Assembly: GCF_946222605.1 (NCBI RefSeq)
Contig: NZ_CAMIIE010000060.1
Span: 1 to 17,269, forward strand
Reading direction: 5' to 3'
Origin: an uncultured Acidocella sp.
GTDB taxonomy: Bacteria > Pseudomonadota > Alphaproteobacteria > Acetobacterales > Acetobacteraceae
Length of the DNA stretch: 17,269 nt
Of this stretch, positions 6,834 to 14,725 are shown in pieces. A model generated the notes under the pieces. That model was not told the origin of the DNA and ran no database searches. It was given only the letters and a program-made list of their open reading frames with translations. The stretch's first letter is position 1. Every line of letters begins with the position of its first letter. Made by a program: the position numbers and the translations under genes.

Positions 6834-8132
6834 ATGAAGGGGAATTATCGCTGGGTTGTCGGCGGGTTTCTGTTCGCCGCGAGCACGCTGAATTATCTCG
6901 ACCGCTCGGCGCTGGCCATCGTGGCACCCATGCTGCGCAAGGATCTCGGTCTGAGCGTTTCCCAACTCGGCCTGATTTTCAGCATCTTTTTCCTGGGCTA
7001 CGCCGCTTTCAACTTCATCGGCGGCTATCTGTCAGACCATTACGGCCCCAAGCGTATCTACGCGCTCGGCATGGGCGTCTGGTCGCTGTTCAGTGGGCTT
7101 ACCGCCATCGTCACCGGGTTCTGGCAGTTGATGCTGTTTCGCATCGCCTTTGGTTTCGGCGAAGGGCCGATGGGCAGTGTTTCCAACAAGACCGTGCGTA
7201 ACTGGTTCCCCCGCAATGAATCCGGCTTCATGGTCGGTGTTGCCACGTCGGGCGGAAATCTTTTCGGCGCGGCGATCTCCGGCCCGGTTGTCGGGCTGTT
7301 TGCGCTGGAATTTGGCTGGCGCGCGGCCTTTGTAGCCACCGCCGTCCTGGGCTTCGTTTGGCTGTTGCTGTGGCTTCTCTTCATGCAGGACAAGCCGTCG
7401 CAAAGCCGCTTCGTGAAAGCGGGTGAGGTCGCCTATATCGAGGCTGGCCGTCCTGCCGCGACGCTTGCCGCCACCTCGGCGGCGCCGCTGCGCACCTACC
7501 TGGTCTCGGCGACGATCCTTGCCATCGCGTTGGCCTTCTTTGCCGCAAATTACACGCAATATTTTCTGCTCTCCTGGATGCCGAGCTATCTCGTCAGCGC
7601 CCGTGGTCTGAATATCAAGACGATGAGCATCGTCAGCGTCATTCCCTGGTTGGCGGGGTTGGTCGGTTGTGTGCTCGGCGGCATGCTGTCGGACCGCCTG
7701 GTGCGCAGCCATCGCGGGCCGATCTTTGCAAGAAAATTCATCATTATCGCCACATTGCTCCCGGTGGCGGTGTGTCTGGTACTGTTGATGTACGCACGCA
7801 CAACCTTCCAGGCGGTCGGCTTGATGGCGCTGGTGCTGTTCCTGGAAGGCATGACGCCGATGGCCTGCTGGGCAGCCATCCAGGATCTGGTGCCCGCCCA
7901 ACGCGTCGGCGGTGTCAGCGGTTTCGTGCATCTGCTCTCGAATATTGCCGGCATCATCGGCCCGGCCCTGACCGGCTTCATCATCCAGTATGGGGGCGGG
8001 TATGGCACGGCGTTTCTTATTGCCAGCTTCGTTGCCGTCATCGGCGCCGGCGCGGTGGCGCTGCTGGTGCGCGCCACCGGCAAGGCGGGGCAGGGGGCAG
8101 GGGCGAATCTGCCCGCCCCCGCCGAGCATTAG
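6834..8132 (+). CDS. MFS transporter, anion:cation symporter (ACS) family
   Basis: This 432-residue inner-membrane transporter has about twelve hydrophobic helices. The family signs are NYLDRSALAIVAP in helix 1 (20-32), the motif-A loop GGYLSDHYGPKR (63-74), and RIAFGFGEGP (103-112). Known ACS members import organic anions such as glucarate, galactonate, hexuronates, tartrate or phthalate with protons, so an organic acid substrate is likely, but which one cannot be told. GGAGG stands 5 nt before the ATG. The gene is complete, unlike the MFS gene at the left border, and stands alone between the transposase relic and an AT-rich gap, with its own promoter region. Confidence 0.92.
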   Translation: MKGNYRWVVGGFLFAASTLNYLDRSALAIVAPMLRKDLGLSVSQLGLIFSIFFLGYAAFNFIGGYLSDHYGPKRIYALGMGVWSLFSGLTAIVTGFWQLMLFRIAFGFGEGPMGSVSNKTVRNWFPRNESGFMVGVATSGGNLFGAAISGPVVGLFALEFGWRAAFVATAVLGFVWLLLWLLFMQDKPSQSRFVKAGEVAYIEAGRPAATLAATSAAPLRTYLVSATILAIALAFFAANYTQYFLLSWMPSYLVSARGLNIKTMSIVSVIPWLAGLVGCVLGGMLSDRLVRSHRGPIFARKFIIIATLLPVAVCLVLLMYARTTFQAVGLMALVLFLEGMTPMACWAAIQDLVPAQRVGGVSGFVHLLSNIAGIIGPALTGFIIQYGGGYGTAFLIASFVAVIGAGAVALLVRATGKAGQGAGANLPAPAEH

Positions 8133-8525
8133 GTCGTGTCGGCATTTAGGGATTCCCTGTCGGTATAATTCCAGAGAAGAGCACGATGGCCAGTCCGATG
8201 TGCCCTCAAATGTTCAGAACACCGTACATTTCCCGAACCAGCCTGCTCAACTAACTGCTTACGAAATCCGTATGCGAAATCACGAAGCTATGCGAAAGAA
8301 AACCACCAATTTTATAAGAACAAAGGCTGACTTCATAAAGTTTTTGTTTTTAATTCATTATGTCTCGCGTGCCGAGTTAAAATTCGGCATTCGAAGCATA
8401 AATGCCCTGAATCTTCTCCAAAACGCGCATTTTAGGCGCCCCAGAAGCCATTTCTGGTGGCTAAAAATCTTTTTGATCGAGCAACTAGTGGCGTTAGCAA
8501 TCTGAAAGCCTCTCAGAGGGTGGGG
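8133..8525. other. AT-rich gene-free region
   Basis: The central part (about 8200-8480) is clearly richer in A and T than its neighbours and contains no gene I can recognise. It has the small palindrome AGGGATTCCCT (8148-8158). It also has hairpins GCCGA/TCGGC (8371-8388) and CCAGAA/TTCTGG (8441-8457), the latter followed by AAAAATCTTTTT, and CCTCTCAGAGG (8509-8519) close to the end of the SDR gene. The last two could act as weak bidirectional terminators for the converging genes. The base composition suggests inserted or decayed foreign DNA. Confidence 0.5.
8441..8475 (+). terminator. Possible weak terminator between converging genes
   Basis: CCAGAA (8441-8446) and TTCTGG (8452-8457) form a 6-bp stem with a 5-nt loop, followed by AAAAATCTTTTT (8463-8474). 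An alternative stem AGCCA/TGGCT (8446-8462) overlaps it. It lies about 310 nt beyond the ACS transporter stop, which is far for its own terminator. Confidence 0.3.
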
Positions 8526-9197
8526 CTAAAGCGAGGCGCCGCCGCAAACGACGATCTGTTGCCCGGTGATGGCCCCGGCATGCGGGCTCAGCAGGAACCG
8601 CGCCAGCGCCGCGATTTCTTCCGGGCGGATGAAGCGGCCGATGGGCGGCTGGCGCGGCGGCACGCCCTGGCGGGCCGGATCATCCAGCATCGGCGTGGCG
8701 GTGGCGCCGGGGGCGATGATGTTGGCGGTGATGTTGCGTTCCGCCAGCTCCGCCGCCCAGGAGCGCACCAGCCCGTTCAAGGCAGCTTTGCTGGCCGCAT
8801 ATTGGCTACGCCCGGCGGCGCCATTGGCGGTGCGGCTGCCGATGAGCAGCACCCGCCCGCCAGCCTGCATGCGTGGCACGACGATATTGGCGATCATGGT
8901 CGCGACGTCGACATGTAGGCGCCAGAGCTCTTGCCCGATGCCGCGCTCCGTCTGCCCGAGCGGGGCCACGCGCAGCAGGCCGGCGGCGTGGATGAAGGCA
9001 TCCGGCCGGACATCGCCCAGCAGGGAAGCGAGCTCGGCCTCGCTGACCGTGGCGAGATCGACCGGGATGTGCGTGGCCGGCACCGAAGGGGGGCGCCGTC
9101 CTGGCGCGATGATGCGCCAGCCTTCCTCATGCAGGGCCTGCGCGATGGCCGCGCCGATGCCCGAGCTTGCCCCGGTGAGCAGCGCGATCCGGCTCAT
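8526..9197 (-). CDS. Short-chain dehydrogenase/reductase (SDR), short classical type
   Basis: This 223-residue NAD(P)-dependent oxidoreductase carries the cofactor motif TGASSGIG (8-15), AAG (71-73), catalytic Ser121, Tyr133 and Lys137 in YAASK, and the IAPGATATPM segment (161-170) after the active site. It is some 20-30 residues shorter than most classical SDRs, mainly in the region between the second strand and the AAG motif. The ATG at 9197 overlaps the stop of the propeller gene (ATGA), indicating translational coupling; a longer frame upstream lies inside that gene. As last gene of the symporter cluster it probably oxidises or reduces a sugar or sugar-acid intermediate. The substrate is unknown. 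Confidence 0.93.
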   Translation of the reverse strand: MSRIALLTGASSGIGAAIAQALHEEGWRIIAPGRRPPSVPATHIPVDLATVSEAELASLLGDVRPDAFIHAAGLLRVAPLGQTERGIGQELWRLHVDVATMIANIVVPRMQAGGRVLLIGSRTANGAAGRSQYAASKAALNGLVRSWAAELAERNITANIIAPGATATPMLDDPARQGVPPRQPPIGRFIRPEEIAALARFLLSPHAGAITGQQIVVCGGASL

Positions 9198-10390
9198 TGC
9201 GCCTCGACCCAGCCGGCCGGGATGCAGACATATTTGATCGCCTGGCGGTGATAGGTGTAGGCGACATGCAGCGTGCCATCGGCCCCGGCCTTGACCGAGG
9301 GGTAGGAGAGCTCGCGGTTGAGCCGATCCTTCGAGTTGTTGGTCAGACAATAGCCGTCGCCGGTTTCGATGTTGCGTTTCACCCAGCTGGCGCCACCATC
9401 CTCTGAAACAGCGAGGGTCATCGGCGCGCGCGGCACGCCCCAGACGGCGGCGCGCTGGCCATGGTCGCGCACCGGATCATGCTTGCCCAGCCCGTCATCT
9501 TCGAGATCGTCATAGAGTGAGGCGCGGCGGTCAGCGCTGTCCGTGGCGGAGATGTCGTTGAAGACGATGGCGAGCCGGCCATTGGGCAGGGTGGTGAACT
9601 GGATCGAGGAGTTGTTGTTCGGCAAGAGGCTGGGGGTAGGCACCGTCCAGCTCTTGCCGTTATCCGACGAGCGGCTTTCATAAATCGCGTCCGCCCAGCG
9701 CGAGCGGAACAAAGCCAGCAGGCTGCCGTCACGCAGGATTTCAACACCCATATGCACGCAGCCCAAACTGTCCGGCACTTCATATTCCGCCCAACTCCGG
9801 CCTCCATCTTTGGAGATTCGCACAGCGCTGGTATCGTAGCTGCCATCCCATTTCTCGCCGGGTTTGCCGTGGCAATACCAGAAGGGCAGCAGCATCTCGC
9901 CACCCGGCAGCATGGTCGGCGGCTGGCGCACAAAGATGCCGGCATTGCCGACGGCGTCGAACAGGGTTTCAACAGCTCCCCAGCTCACGCCGCCATCCTG
10001 GGAGATGCGGCGGCGGACGATGGCGGTATCCTGATTGCCGGCGATCTGCGCTGTCCAGATCAGCCAGAGAGATTGGTCGGGCGCATCGAACAGGATGGGG
10101 TTCTGTTCGGAGCGCGACATGTCATCCGACAGGCGCACGGCGTCGCTCCAGCGATCGCTCCCGGCGGGCAGGCGGGCGCAATAGACGGAGATATCCGGCA
10201 CGCCTTCCTGCGTGCCGCCGAACCAGACGCAAAGCAGATCGCCATTTGGCAAAATATGAAGATTGGCGGCGTGATTTTGGATACAGGGCGAGGGAATGTA
10301 GGCTTCACGCAAGGCGGTGTCGCTCTCCCTGGCCCGCAAGATATGGGCGTTGGCCGGACCGGGACGCGGCGCCATCAGGTTGACATTCAT
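9194..10390 (-). CDS. Asp-box beta-propeller protein, BNR/sialidase-like fold
   Basis: This 398-residue protein has four clear Asp boxes (SxDxGxxW): SQDGGVSW 130-137, SKDGGRSW 193-200, SSDNGKSW 241-248 and SEDGGASW 329-336. That pattern fits a six-bladed sialidase-type propeller. No signal peptide is visible, so it should act in the cytoplasm. The FRIP motif of true GH33 sialidases is not present: the corresponding place reads AYIPSP, without the Arg that binds the carboxylate. It may therefore be a glycoside hydrolase, lyase or isomerase acting on an imported compound and not a classical sialidase. ATG at 10390 is chosen because AAGGTGA lies 6 nt upstream; an in-frame TTG at 10396 is too close to that site. 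It follows the symporter stop by 6 nt. Confidence 0.88.
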   Translation of the reverse strand: MNVNLMAPRPGPANAHILRARESDTALREAYIPSPCIQNHAANLHILPNGDLLCVWFGGTQEGVPDISVYCARLPAGSDRWSDAVRLSDDMSRSEQNPILFDAPDQSLWLIWTAQIAGNQDTAIVRRRISQDGGVSWGAVETLFDAVGNAGIFVRQPPTMLPGGEMLLPFWYCHGKPGEKWDGSYDTSAVRISKDGGRSWAEYEVPDSLGCVHMGVEILRDGSLLALFRSRWADAIYESRSSDNGKSWTVPTPSLLPNNNSSIQFTTLPNGRLAIVFNDISATDSADRRASLYDDLEDDGLGKHDPVRDHGQRAAVWGVPRAPMTLAVSEDGGASWVKRNIETGDGYCLTNNSKDRLNRELSYPSVKAGADGTLHVAYTYHRQAIKYVCIPAGWVEAQ

Positions 10391-10396
10391 CTGCAA

Positions 10397-11809
10397 TCAC
10401 CTTTCGCTTTCGGTGTAGGGCGTGGGCTCGATATGTGGACGCTCGGACGAGACCAGCCGGTCGAGGGCCATCACGAGCACCGGCGATATCGCCGCGATAT
10501 ACATATTATCGATGCCGTAGGGGTTGTTCAGGATATACCAGATCGAGGTCGAGACGCAGGCGACGATCAGCCCTGCCGTGGCGCCGCGCGTGGTCTTGAA
10601 CATCGGTAGGTAGAAGCCGATCAGTGCGATGACGGTGATCGACAGGCGCAGTGCCCGGGTGAAGAAGGACAGGCTCAAAATCTCCGGCACGTAATAGACG
10701 AAGACGAGCGGAACGACGGCGACGGCGAGCGAGATATAGCGCGTCATCCGCAGCTCACGCACCGGCTCGGGCTTCAGCCAGGGCACCAGGAAATCGCGCA
10801 TCACCAGCGCCGAAATGCCCAGTGCGACGGTGCAGACGCTGACGAACACGGAGGCGACCAGCGAGGTGGTGATGAAGCCGGTGAGCAGCGGGTTCAGTCC
10901 ATTGAGGAAAACCGGCAGCGCATAGAGGCTCTTGATGCCCGGATGTGCGACCTTCGCCGCCATGCCGATCAACGCCAGCACGAAGCCCAGCGGCAGGCAG
11001 AGCGCCGCGGCGTAAAAGCAGGCGCGGCGGGCTTGGCTTTCATTCGGGGTCGAGGAAATCGCCTGCATGATGAACTGGGTCGAAAAGATCGCGCCAGTGG
11101 TGCCGACGGTCCAGGCGAAGATGGTCGGCGCGCCGATCGCGCCGGTCCAGGCGAAGGCGTTGGCGGGCAGTATCTGCGCCATGTGCGAGATGCCGCCGCT
11201 GGCCTGCATCGCGACAAAGAACAGGATGACGACGCCGACCAACTTGATCAGCGTATGCAGCACGGTGACGTAGGCGACACCTTTCAGCCCACCGAACACG
11301 TAATAGAAGGTGCTGACAACGGCGATCAGCACCATCGCCTGCGGCAGGCTGAGCTTCAGCACGGTGGAGATTGCCGCCGCACCGCTGATGTAATTGCCGA
11401 CATTCACTAGCAGCAACGCATAGATCATGATGACCGAAACGACGAGCATGGTCGAGCGGCCATATTTTTTCGCGATCGCCGCCGAGATTGTGTATTCGCC
11501 GGAGCGGTAGAGCCGTTTGACAAAGAACAGGCCGAACAGGAAGAAGCCGATGGCCGCGCCGGTGACCGCCCATGAGGAGGACAGGCCCTTGGTGAAGGCT
11601 TCCTGCGCGGTGCCGATGGTGGATTTGGCGCCGATGAATTCGGACATCATCAACAGCCCGACCACGGCGGCCGGCAGCGCGCGGGCGGCGTTCATGAATT
11701 GGGAGTTGGTTTTGCTGCGCAGCTTAAAGGTCAGCCAGCTGGTGAAGATAATGTAGGCGGCGACCATGATGAGAATAATCGCGGTGGTGGTGACGTTGGC
11801 GACTTGCAT
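10397..11809 (-). CDS. Sodium:solute symporter (SSS) family transporter
   Basis: This 470-residue inner-membrane carrier has about 13 hydrophobic helices, in line with the SSS family, which drives uptake of sugars, sialic acid, amino acids, vitamins or carboxylates with sodium. Family-like segments are SEFIGAKSTIGTAQ in helix 2, the GEYTISAAIAKKYG loop, and the TTSLVASVFVSVCTVALG helix, with Ser/Thr residues suited to the sodium site. The ATG at 11809 has a near-perfect AGGAGG 6 nt upstream, so the longer frame to 11854 is rejected. It lies 83 nt behind the IclR regulator and directly before the propeller gene. It most likely imports the compound processed by that gene and by the SDR. Substrate unknown. 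Confidence 0.93.
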   Translation of the reverse strand: MQVANVTTTAIILIMVAAYIIFTSWLTFKLRSKTNSQFMNAARALPAAVVGLLMMSEFIGAKSTIGTAQEAFTKGLSSSWAVTGAAIGFFLFGLFFVKRLYRSGEYTISAAIAKKYGRSTMLVVSVIMIYALLLVNVGNYISGAAAISTVLKLSLPQAMVLIAVVSTFYYVFGGLKGVAYVTVLHTLIKLVGVVILFFVAMQASGGISHMAQILPANAFAWTGAIGAPTIFAWTVGTTGAIFSTQFIMQAISSTPNESQARRACFYAAALCLPLGFVLALIGMAAKVAHPGIKSLYALPVFLNGLNPLLTGFITTSLVASVFVSVCTVALGISALVMRDFLVPWLKPEPVRELRMTRYISLAVAVVPLVFVYYVPEILSLSFFTRALRLSITVIALIGFYLPMFKTTRGATAGLIVACVSTSIWYILNNPYGIDNMYIAAISPVLVMALDRLVSSERPHIEPTPYTESER

Positions 11810-11865
11810 CCCATTCCTCCTGCCAGGCTCTGGCGTTGGATAGCTCTTGTTCAATTATCTTTGGC

Positions 11866-11883
11866 TCGGCGGCCTGACGCCGA
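11866..11883 (-). repeat. Intercistronic hairpin between iclR-type regulator and symporter gene
   Basis: TCGGCG (11866-11871) and CGCCGA (11878-11883) form a 6-bp stem with a 6-nt loop, starting about 10 nt after the regulator stop. There is no T-run. It may dampen read-through or mark an RNA processing point, so that regulator and transporter are made in different amounts. Confidence 0.35.
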
Positions 11884-11892
11884 ACATTTCGG

Positions 11893-12669
11893 CTAGGCCA
11901 TGCAGGCGCCGTCGGTGATGGTTTTCGCGGTCGAAAGCAGTTTCGGCACGGCCGAGGAAACGAAATCCTGAAGGCCCTGGCGTTCGGATTTGATTGTCAG
12001 GCTGATGGCGGCGCGCACGCTGCCGTTTGGCCAGAATAACGGCGCGGCGACGGTACGCAGCCCGTAGGCATTCTCGCCGTCCGAGACGGCGAAGCCCTGG
12101 TGGCGAACCTCCTCAAGCCGGGCCATGATCTGGCGTTTGTCGGTCAGGGTGCGGTCCGACAAGGCGACAAGCGTGCTGGAGTCCAGGATCGTCGATGCTG
12201 CCTCGGTTGGCAGGAAGGCGAGGATGGCATGGCCGAGTGCCGCGGCATAAGCGCCGGTGCGGCTGCCGGCGCGCCGTTCCGGAGGATGGCGTCCCAGATC
12301 GCCCTGGATACGCTCAAGATAGATCACATCCGCTCCCTCCAGCGCGCCGAGCGAGGCAGCATCGCCATAACTTGGCACCAGCATCTGTAATTGTGGGCGC
12401 GACAGGCCGGGCAGCCCCGCACCCTGCAGGGCGGAATGGCCAAGTTCCAGACATTTCAGCGTGAGCCAATAGCGTTTTGAATTTGGCACCTCGGCCAGAT
12501 AGCCCAGTGCAACCAAAGTGTGGATCAGCCGGAACGCAGTTCCTCTGTCGAGCCCAGTCGCTTTCGCGACGTCACTCACGGTCAGTTCCGCATGCCCTAC
12601 ATCGAAAGCGCGGAGAACCGAAAAGGCCTTCGCGACCGACTGAACGATATTTCGATCATCTTTCATCAT
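11893..12669 (-). CDS. IclR-family transcriptional regulator
   Basis: This 258-residue DNA-binding regulator has an N-terminal winged helix-turn-helix: SVAKAFSVLRAF, then LTVSDVAKATGLDRGTAFRLIHTLVALGYL at about 29-58. The C-terminal IclR effector-binding domain follows, with GRHPPERRAGSR, GHAILAFLP and the late GLRTVAAPLFWPNG segment. Length and layout are normal for the family. Such proteins usually sense a small carboxylate or aromatic acid. It is first in a same-strand cluster with symporter, propeller and SDR, which it presumably controls along with itself through the palindrome at 12684-12698. ATG at 12669 and ATG at 12666 are adjacent; GGAAG lies 6 nt before the first. Confidence 0.94.
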   Translation of the reverse strand: MMKDDRNIVQSVAKAFSVLRAFDVGHAELTVSDVAKATGLDRGTAFRLIHTLVALGYLAEVPNSKRYWLTLKCLELGHSALQGAGLPGLSRPQLQMLVPSYGDAASLGALEGADVIYLERIQGDLGRHPPERRAGSRTGAYAAALGHAILAFLPTEAASTILDSSTLVALSDRTLTDKRQIMARLEEVRHQGFAVSDGENAYGLRTVAAPLFWPNGSVRAAISLTIKSERQGLQDFVSSAVPKLLSTAKTITDGACMA

Positions 12670-12683
12670 AAAACGCTTCCGCT

Positions 12684-12706
12684 GTTCGCATTGCGAACAT
12701 TTGTTC
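12684..12706. promoter_or_regulatory. Candidate IclR operator
   Basis: GTTCGCATTGCGAAC (12684-12698) is a perfect 7-1-7 palindrome, 15 nt upstream of the regulator start. It overlaps a second palindrome GAACATTTGTTC (12695-12706), giving three half-sites of the form GTTCG/CGAAC in alternating orientation. IclR-type regulators bind such palindromes near their own promoters, so autoregulation is likely. Confidence 0.65.
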
Positions 12707-12907
12707 GTTAATTTGAAAGATAAGGAGGTTTTCCGCTGCGGTCAATCTTTCTGTGCGGACGGCGCCGTGCCGCGATGTTGCGGGTGGCGCTGGCATTTAG
12801 ACGGGCCCGGACATTCGCGGCTTATGGCGCCTCCGTCCTGCCGCGCCGCCAGGAGGTGACGAGCTGGGCAGGCGCCGGGTGTGTAAAAACGGCGTGAGGG
12901 AGGCGGA

Positions 12908-14413
12908 TCAGCGCTTTCTGAAAGCGGGCCAGCGCCAGCCCTTGAACAGGCTGCGGCGGCTCAGCGGTTCGAATATTTCATCCGGCCCTTCCGGGTCAAG
13001 GATTTCATTGTCGGCCAGCCATTCTTTCACACCGCCAAGGTCTGGCAACTGATAGGGTGTTAGGCTGCGGCCCGTAGCACTCTCGCGCAGCGCTTCGATG
13101 CCGGCGATCAGCGATCCGCATTGCGCGAACAACTCAGCCACCTCATTGGCCGGCCGATCGAAATGCTCCGCCAGAAGATCGTGCAATAACGGCAGGAATT
13201 TCAGTTCGCTGTCTTGGTTGTCCGCCTCATGGGCGGGCAGGATGACATCGCATTCAGTATCCAGCCTGAGCGAACGGTTGTTAAAATTCGAGGAGCCGAG
13301 CCGAAGATAAATGCCATCGACAATGGTGATCTTGGCATGCACGTAGATTTCGTTGCCAGCCTTGGTCAGCGGGTGGTAGATCCGAAACCGGCCCTGATGG
13401 TCGATCCGCCGCAGCGCTTCAACAAGTCGGGCGCGCGCGGAATCCATGGCGATGGGCTCGATCCAGCCTTCCGCGCTTACCGGGTTGAGGATGACGATCT
13501 CCGGACCATCAGCCTCGGCCAGCCGCTTGGCGATGGCCTGCGCCACCCGCCGCGAGGCAAAATACTGGCTTTCCGCGTAGATCCATTTTTTCGCCCGCGC
13601 GATCAGATCGAGATAAATTTGCTCAATCTCGGCAACCGGTTCGCGGTCCGGCATTTTGGGAATGGTACGGGCGATGGCGAGGCGGACATTGTGAAATTTC
13701 GGACGTAACGCCTCGGGCCAACATTCATGCGTGGCGGTTTCGGGTTCGAGGACTTCACCTGTCGCAGCCCGCCAGCGCTGCCGCGCGAGGTCACCCATCG
13801 CCCGGGCCAGGGGGCCGTCGAAGGCGCTGGTGGCGTCATGCCAGGGTTTGAGTTTTTCTCCGTTGGGGCCGACACGTCGCGGATCGTCGTCAAGATGTTG
13901 GCGGGTATCCCATCGCCCGACCGTCATATCAATGCCGCCGCAAAATGCGATCCGATCATCGATAACCACGATTTTTTGATGATGCGATCCGGCCAAGGGA
14001 TGTTCGCCATCAAGTTTCAGGCGAATCTGTTTGTTCAGCTTCCAGCGGATAATTGAAAAGATTGTGCCTCCCCGAAATATCGCCTTGAAGGCGCCAGTAT
14101 CCCATCGCAACAACCTGATATTCAGGGTTGGTGTGCGCCGCGCCAGCCAAATGATGAAGTCACCAAGTGCGGCTGGTCCGCCATCTCGCTTATCTCCCAA
14201 ACGGATACGTGCATCAAAATCCCATCCGATGAGATAGATGCTGTGTTTGGCCTCCAACATGGCCTGGCGTACGGCAATGAAGTAATCGGCCGCATCGATG
14301 ATGACGGCAAAGCGATTTGCGCGCTCGATGCGCCAGCAATTATGGCCGGGAAGCAAAAGCTCGTCAGCAGGCAGTTGAGAGCGAGCAGATGTGATGTCTT
14401 CGGTTAACGACAT
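12908..14413 (-). CDS. Phospholipase D-family protein with two HKD motifs
   Basis: This 501-residue protein belongs to the phospholipase D / phosphatidyltransferase superfamily. Both catalytic motifs are intact: H145-x-K147-x4-D152 in HHQKIVVID followed by GGID, and H359-x-K361-x4-D366 in VHAKITIVD followed by GSSNFNNRS. It lacks N-terminal membrane helices and a clear signal peptide. It resembles the PLD module that in some bacteria is fused to a VTT membrane domain; here it stands alone. Likely reactions are phospholipid hydrolysis or head-group transfer, for example cardiolipin-type synthesis; which one is not decided by the sequence. The ATG at 14413 has AGGAC 6 nt upstream. The ribosome site overlaps the stop of a small ORF in front, hinting at coupling. 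Confidence 0.93.
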   Translation of the reverse strand: MSLTEDITSARSQLPADELLLPGHNCWRIERANRFAVIIDAADYFIAVRQAMLEAKHSIYLIGWDFDARIRLGDKRDGGPAALGDFIIWLARRTPTLNIRLLRWDTGAFKAIFRGGTIFSIIRWKLNKQIRLKLDGEHPLAGSHHQKIVVIDDRIAFCGGIDMTVGRWDTRQHLDDDPRRVGPNGEKLKPWHDATSAFDGPLARAMGDLARQRWRAATGEVLEPETATHECWPEALRPKFHNVRLAIARTIPKMPDREPVAEIEQIYLDLIARAKKWIYAESQYFASRRVAQAIAKRLAEADGPEIVILNPVSAEGWIEPIAMDSARARLVEALRRIDHQGRFRIYHPLTKAGNEIYVHAKITIVDGIYLRLGSSNFNNRSLRLDTECDVILPAHEADNQDSELKFLPLLHDLLAEHFDRPANEVAELFAQCGSLIAGIEALRESATGRSLTPYQLPDLGGVKEWLADNEILDPEGPDEIFEPLSRRSLFKGWRWPAFRKR

Positions 14414-14422
14414 AAACTGGTC

Positions 14423-14677
14423 CTACGTGGCCAGGCTGGCATCTTCCGCCTCCATCATCCTCACGCTTGCGGGATTGATATGGGAAGGCTGAAAACGAAA
14501 ACAATTGCACGACATTCTGAGTATTTCAGGGAGCAAGTCGGGCATTCGATCGATCTCGACCGGGCATTTCAGGGCTATGAATTTTTGTTTACACCGGTCG
14601 AAAATATCCAGGGCCGCGCTTGTCCCGCCATTGATCCAGATTGCATTTGGTCTCGTATCACCTTCGATGACGTCCAT
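14423..14677 (-). CDS. Small hypothetical protein upstream of the PLD gene
   Basis: This 84-residue frame begins with ATG at 14677 behind AAAAGGA and ends with TAG at 14423. That stop overlaps the ribosome site of the PLD gene (9 nt between stop and next start). I do not recognise a family. It has a few cysteines (the FDRCKQ and SCNC areas) but no signal peptide and no membrane helix. Position and spacing are the only support that it is real. A plus-strand frame across the same bases (14480-14680) has a poorer ribosome site and no known relatives that I can recall. Confidence 0.42.
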   Translation of the reverse strand: MDVIEGDTRPNAIWINGGTSAALDIFDRCKQKFIALKCPVEIDRMPDLLPEILRMSCNCFRFQPSHINPASVRMMEAEDASLAT

Positions 14678-14725
14678 TAATCCTTTTCGTGACGCAATTT
14701 CTCATGCTTCCGATGATGAGTGGCC

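Noticed and set aside
7032..8129. Minus-strand reading frame of 365 codons opposite the ACS transporter
   Set aside because: It is a charged, Gln/His/Arg-rich translation with no recognisable domain, on the complement of a clear membrane transporter.
8133..8165. GGTCGTGTCGGCATTTAGGG, which looks like an insertion-sequence end
   Set aside because: No matching inverted copy and no transposase fragment were found nearby, so it cannot be called.
7990..8505. Plus-strand frame running from the ACS transporter end into the AT-rich gap
   Set aside because: It starts inside the transporter in another frame, has no ribosome site, and its translation across the gap matches nothing I know.
9752..10609. 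Plus-strand reading frame of 285 codons across the propeller and symporter genes
   Set aside because: It crosses two well-supported minus-strand genes and has no family signature.
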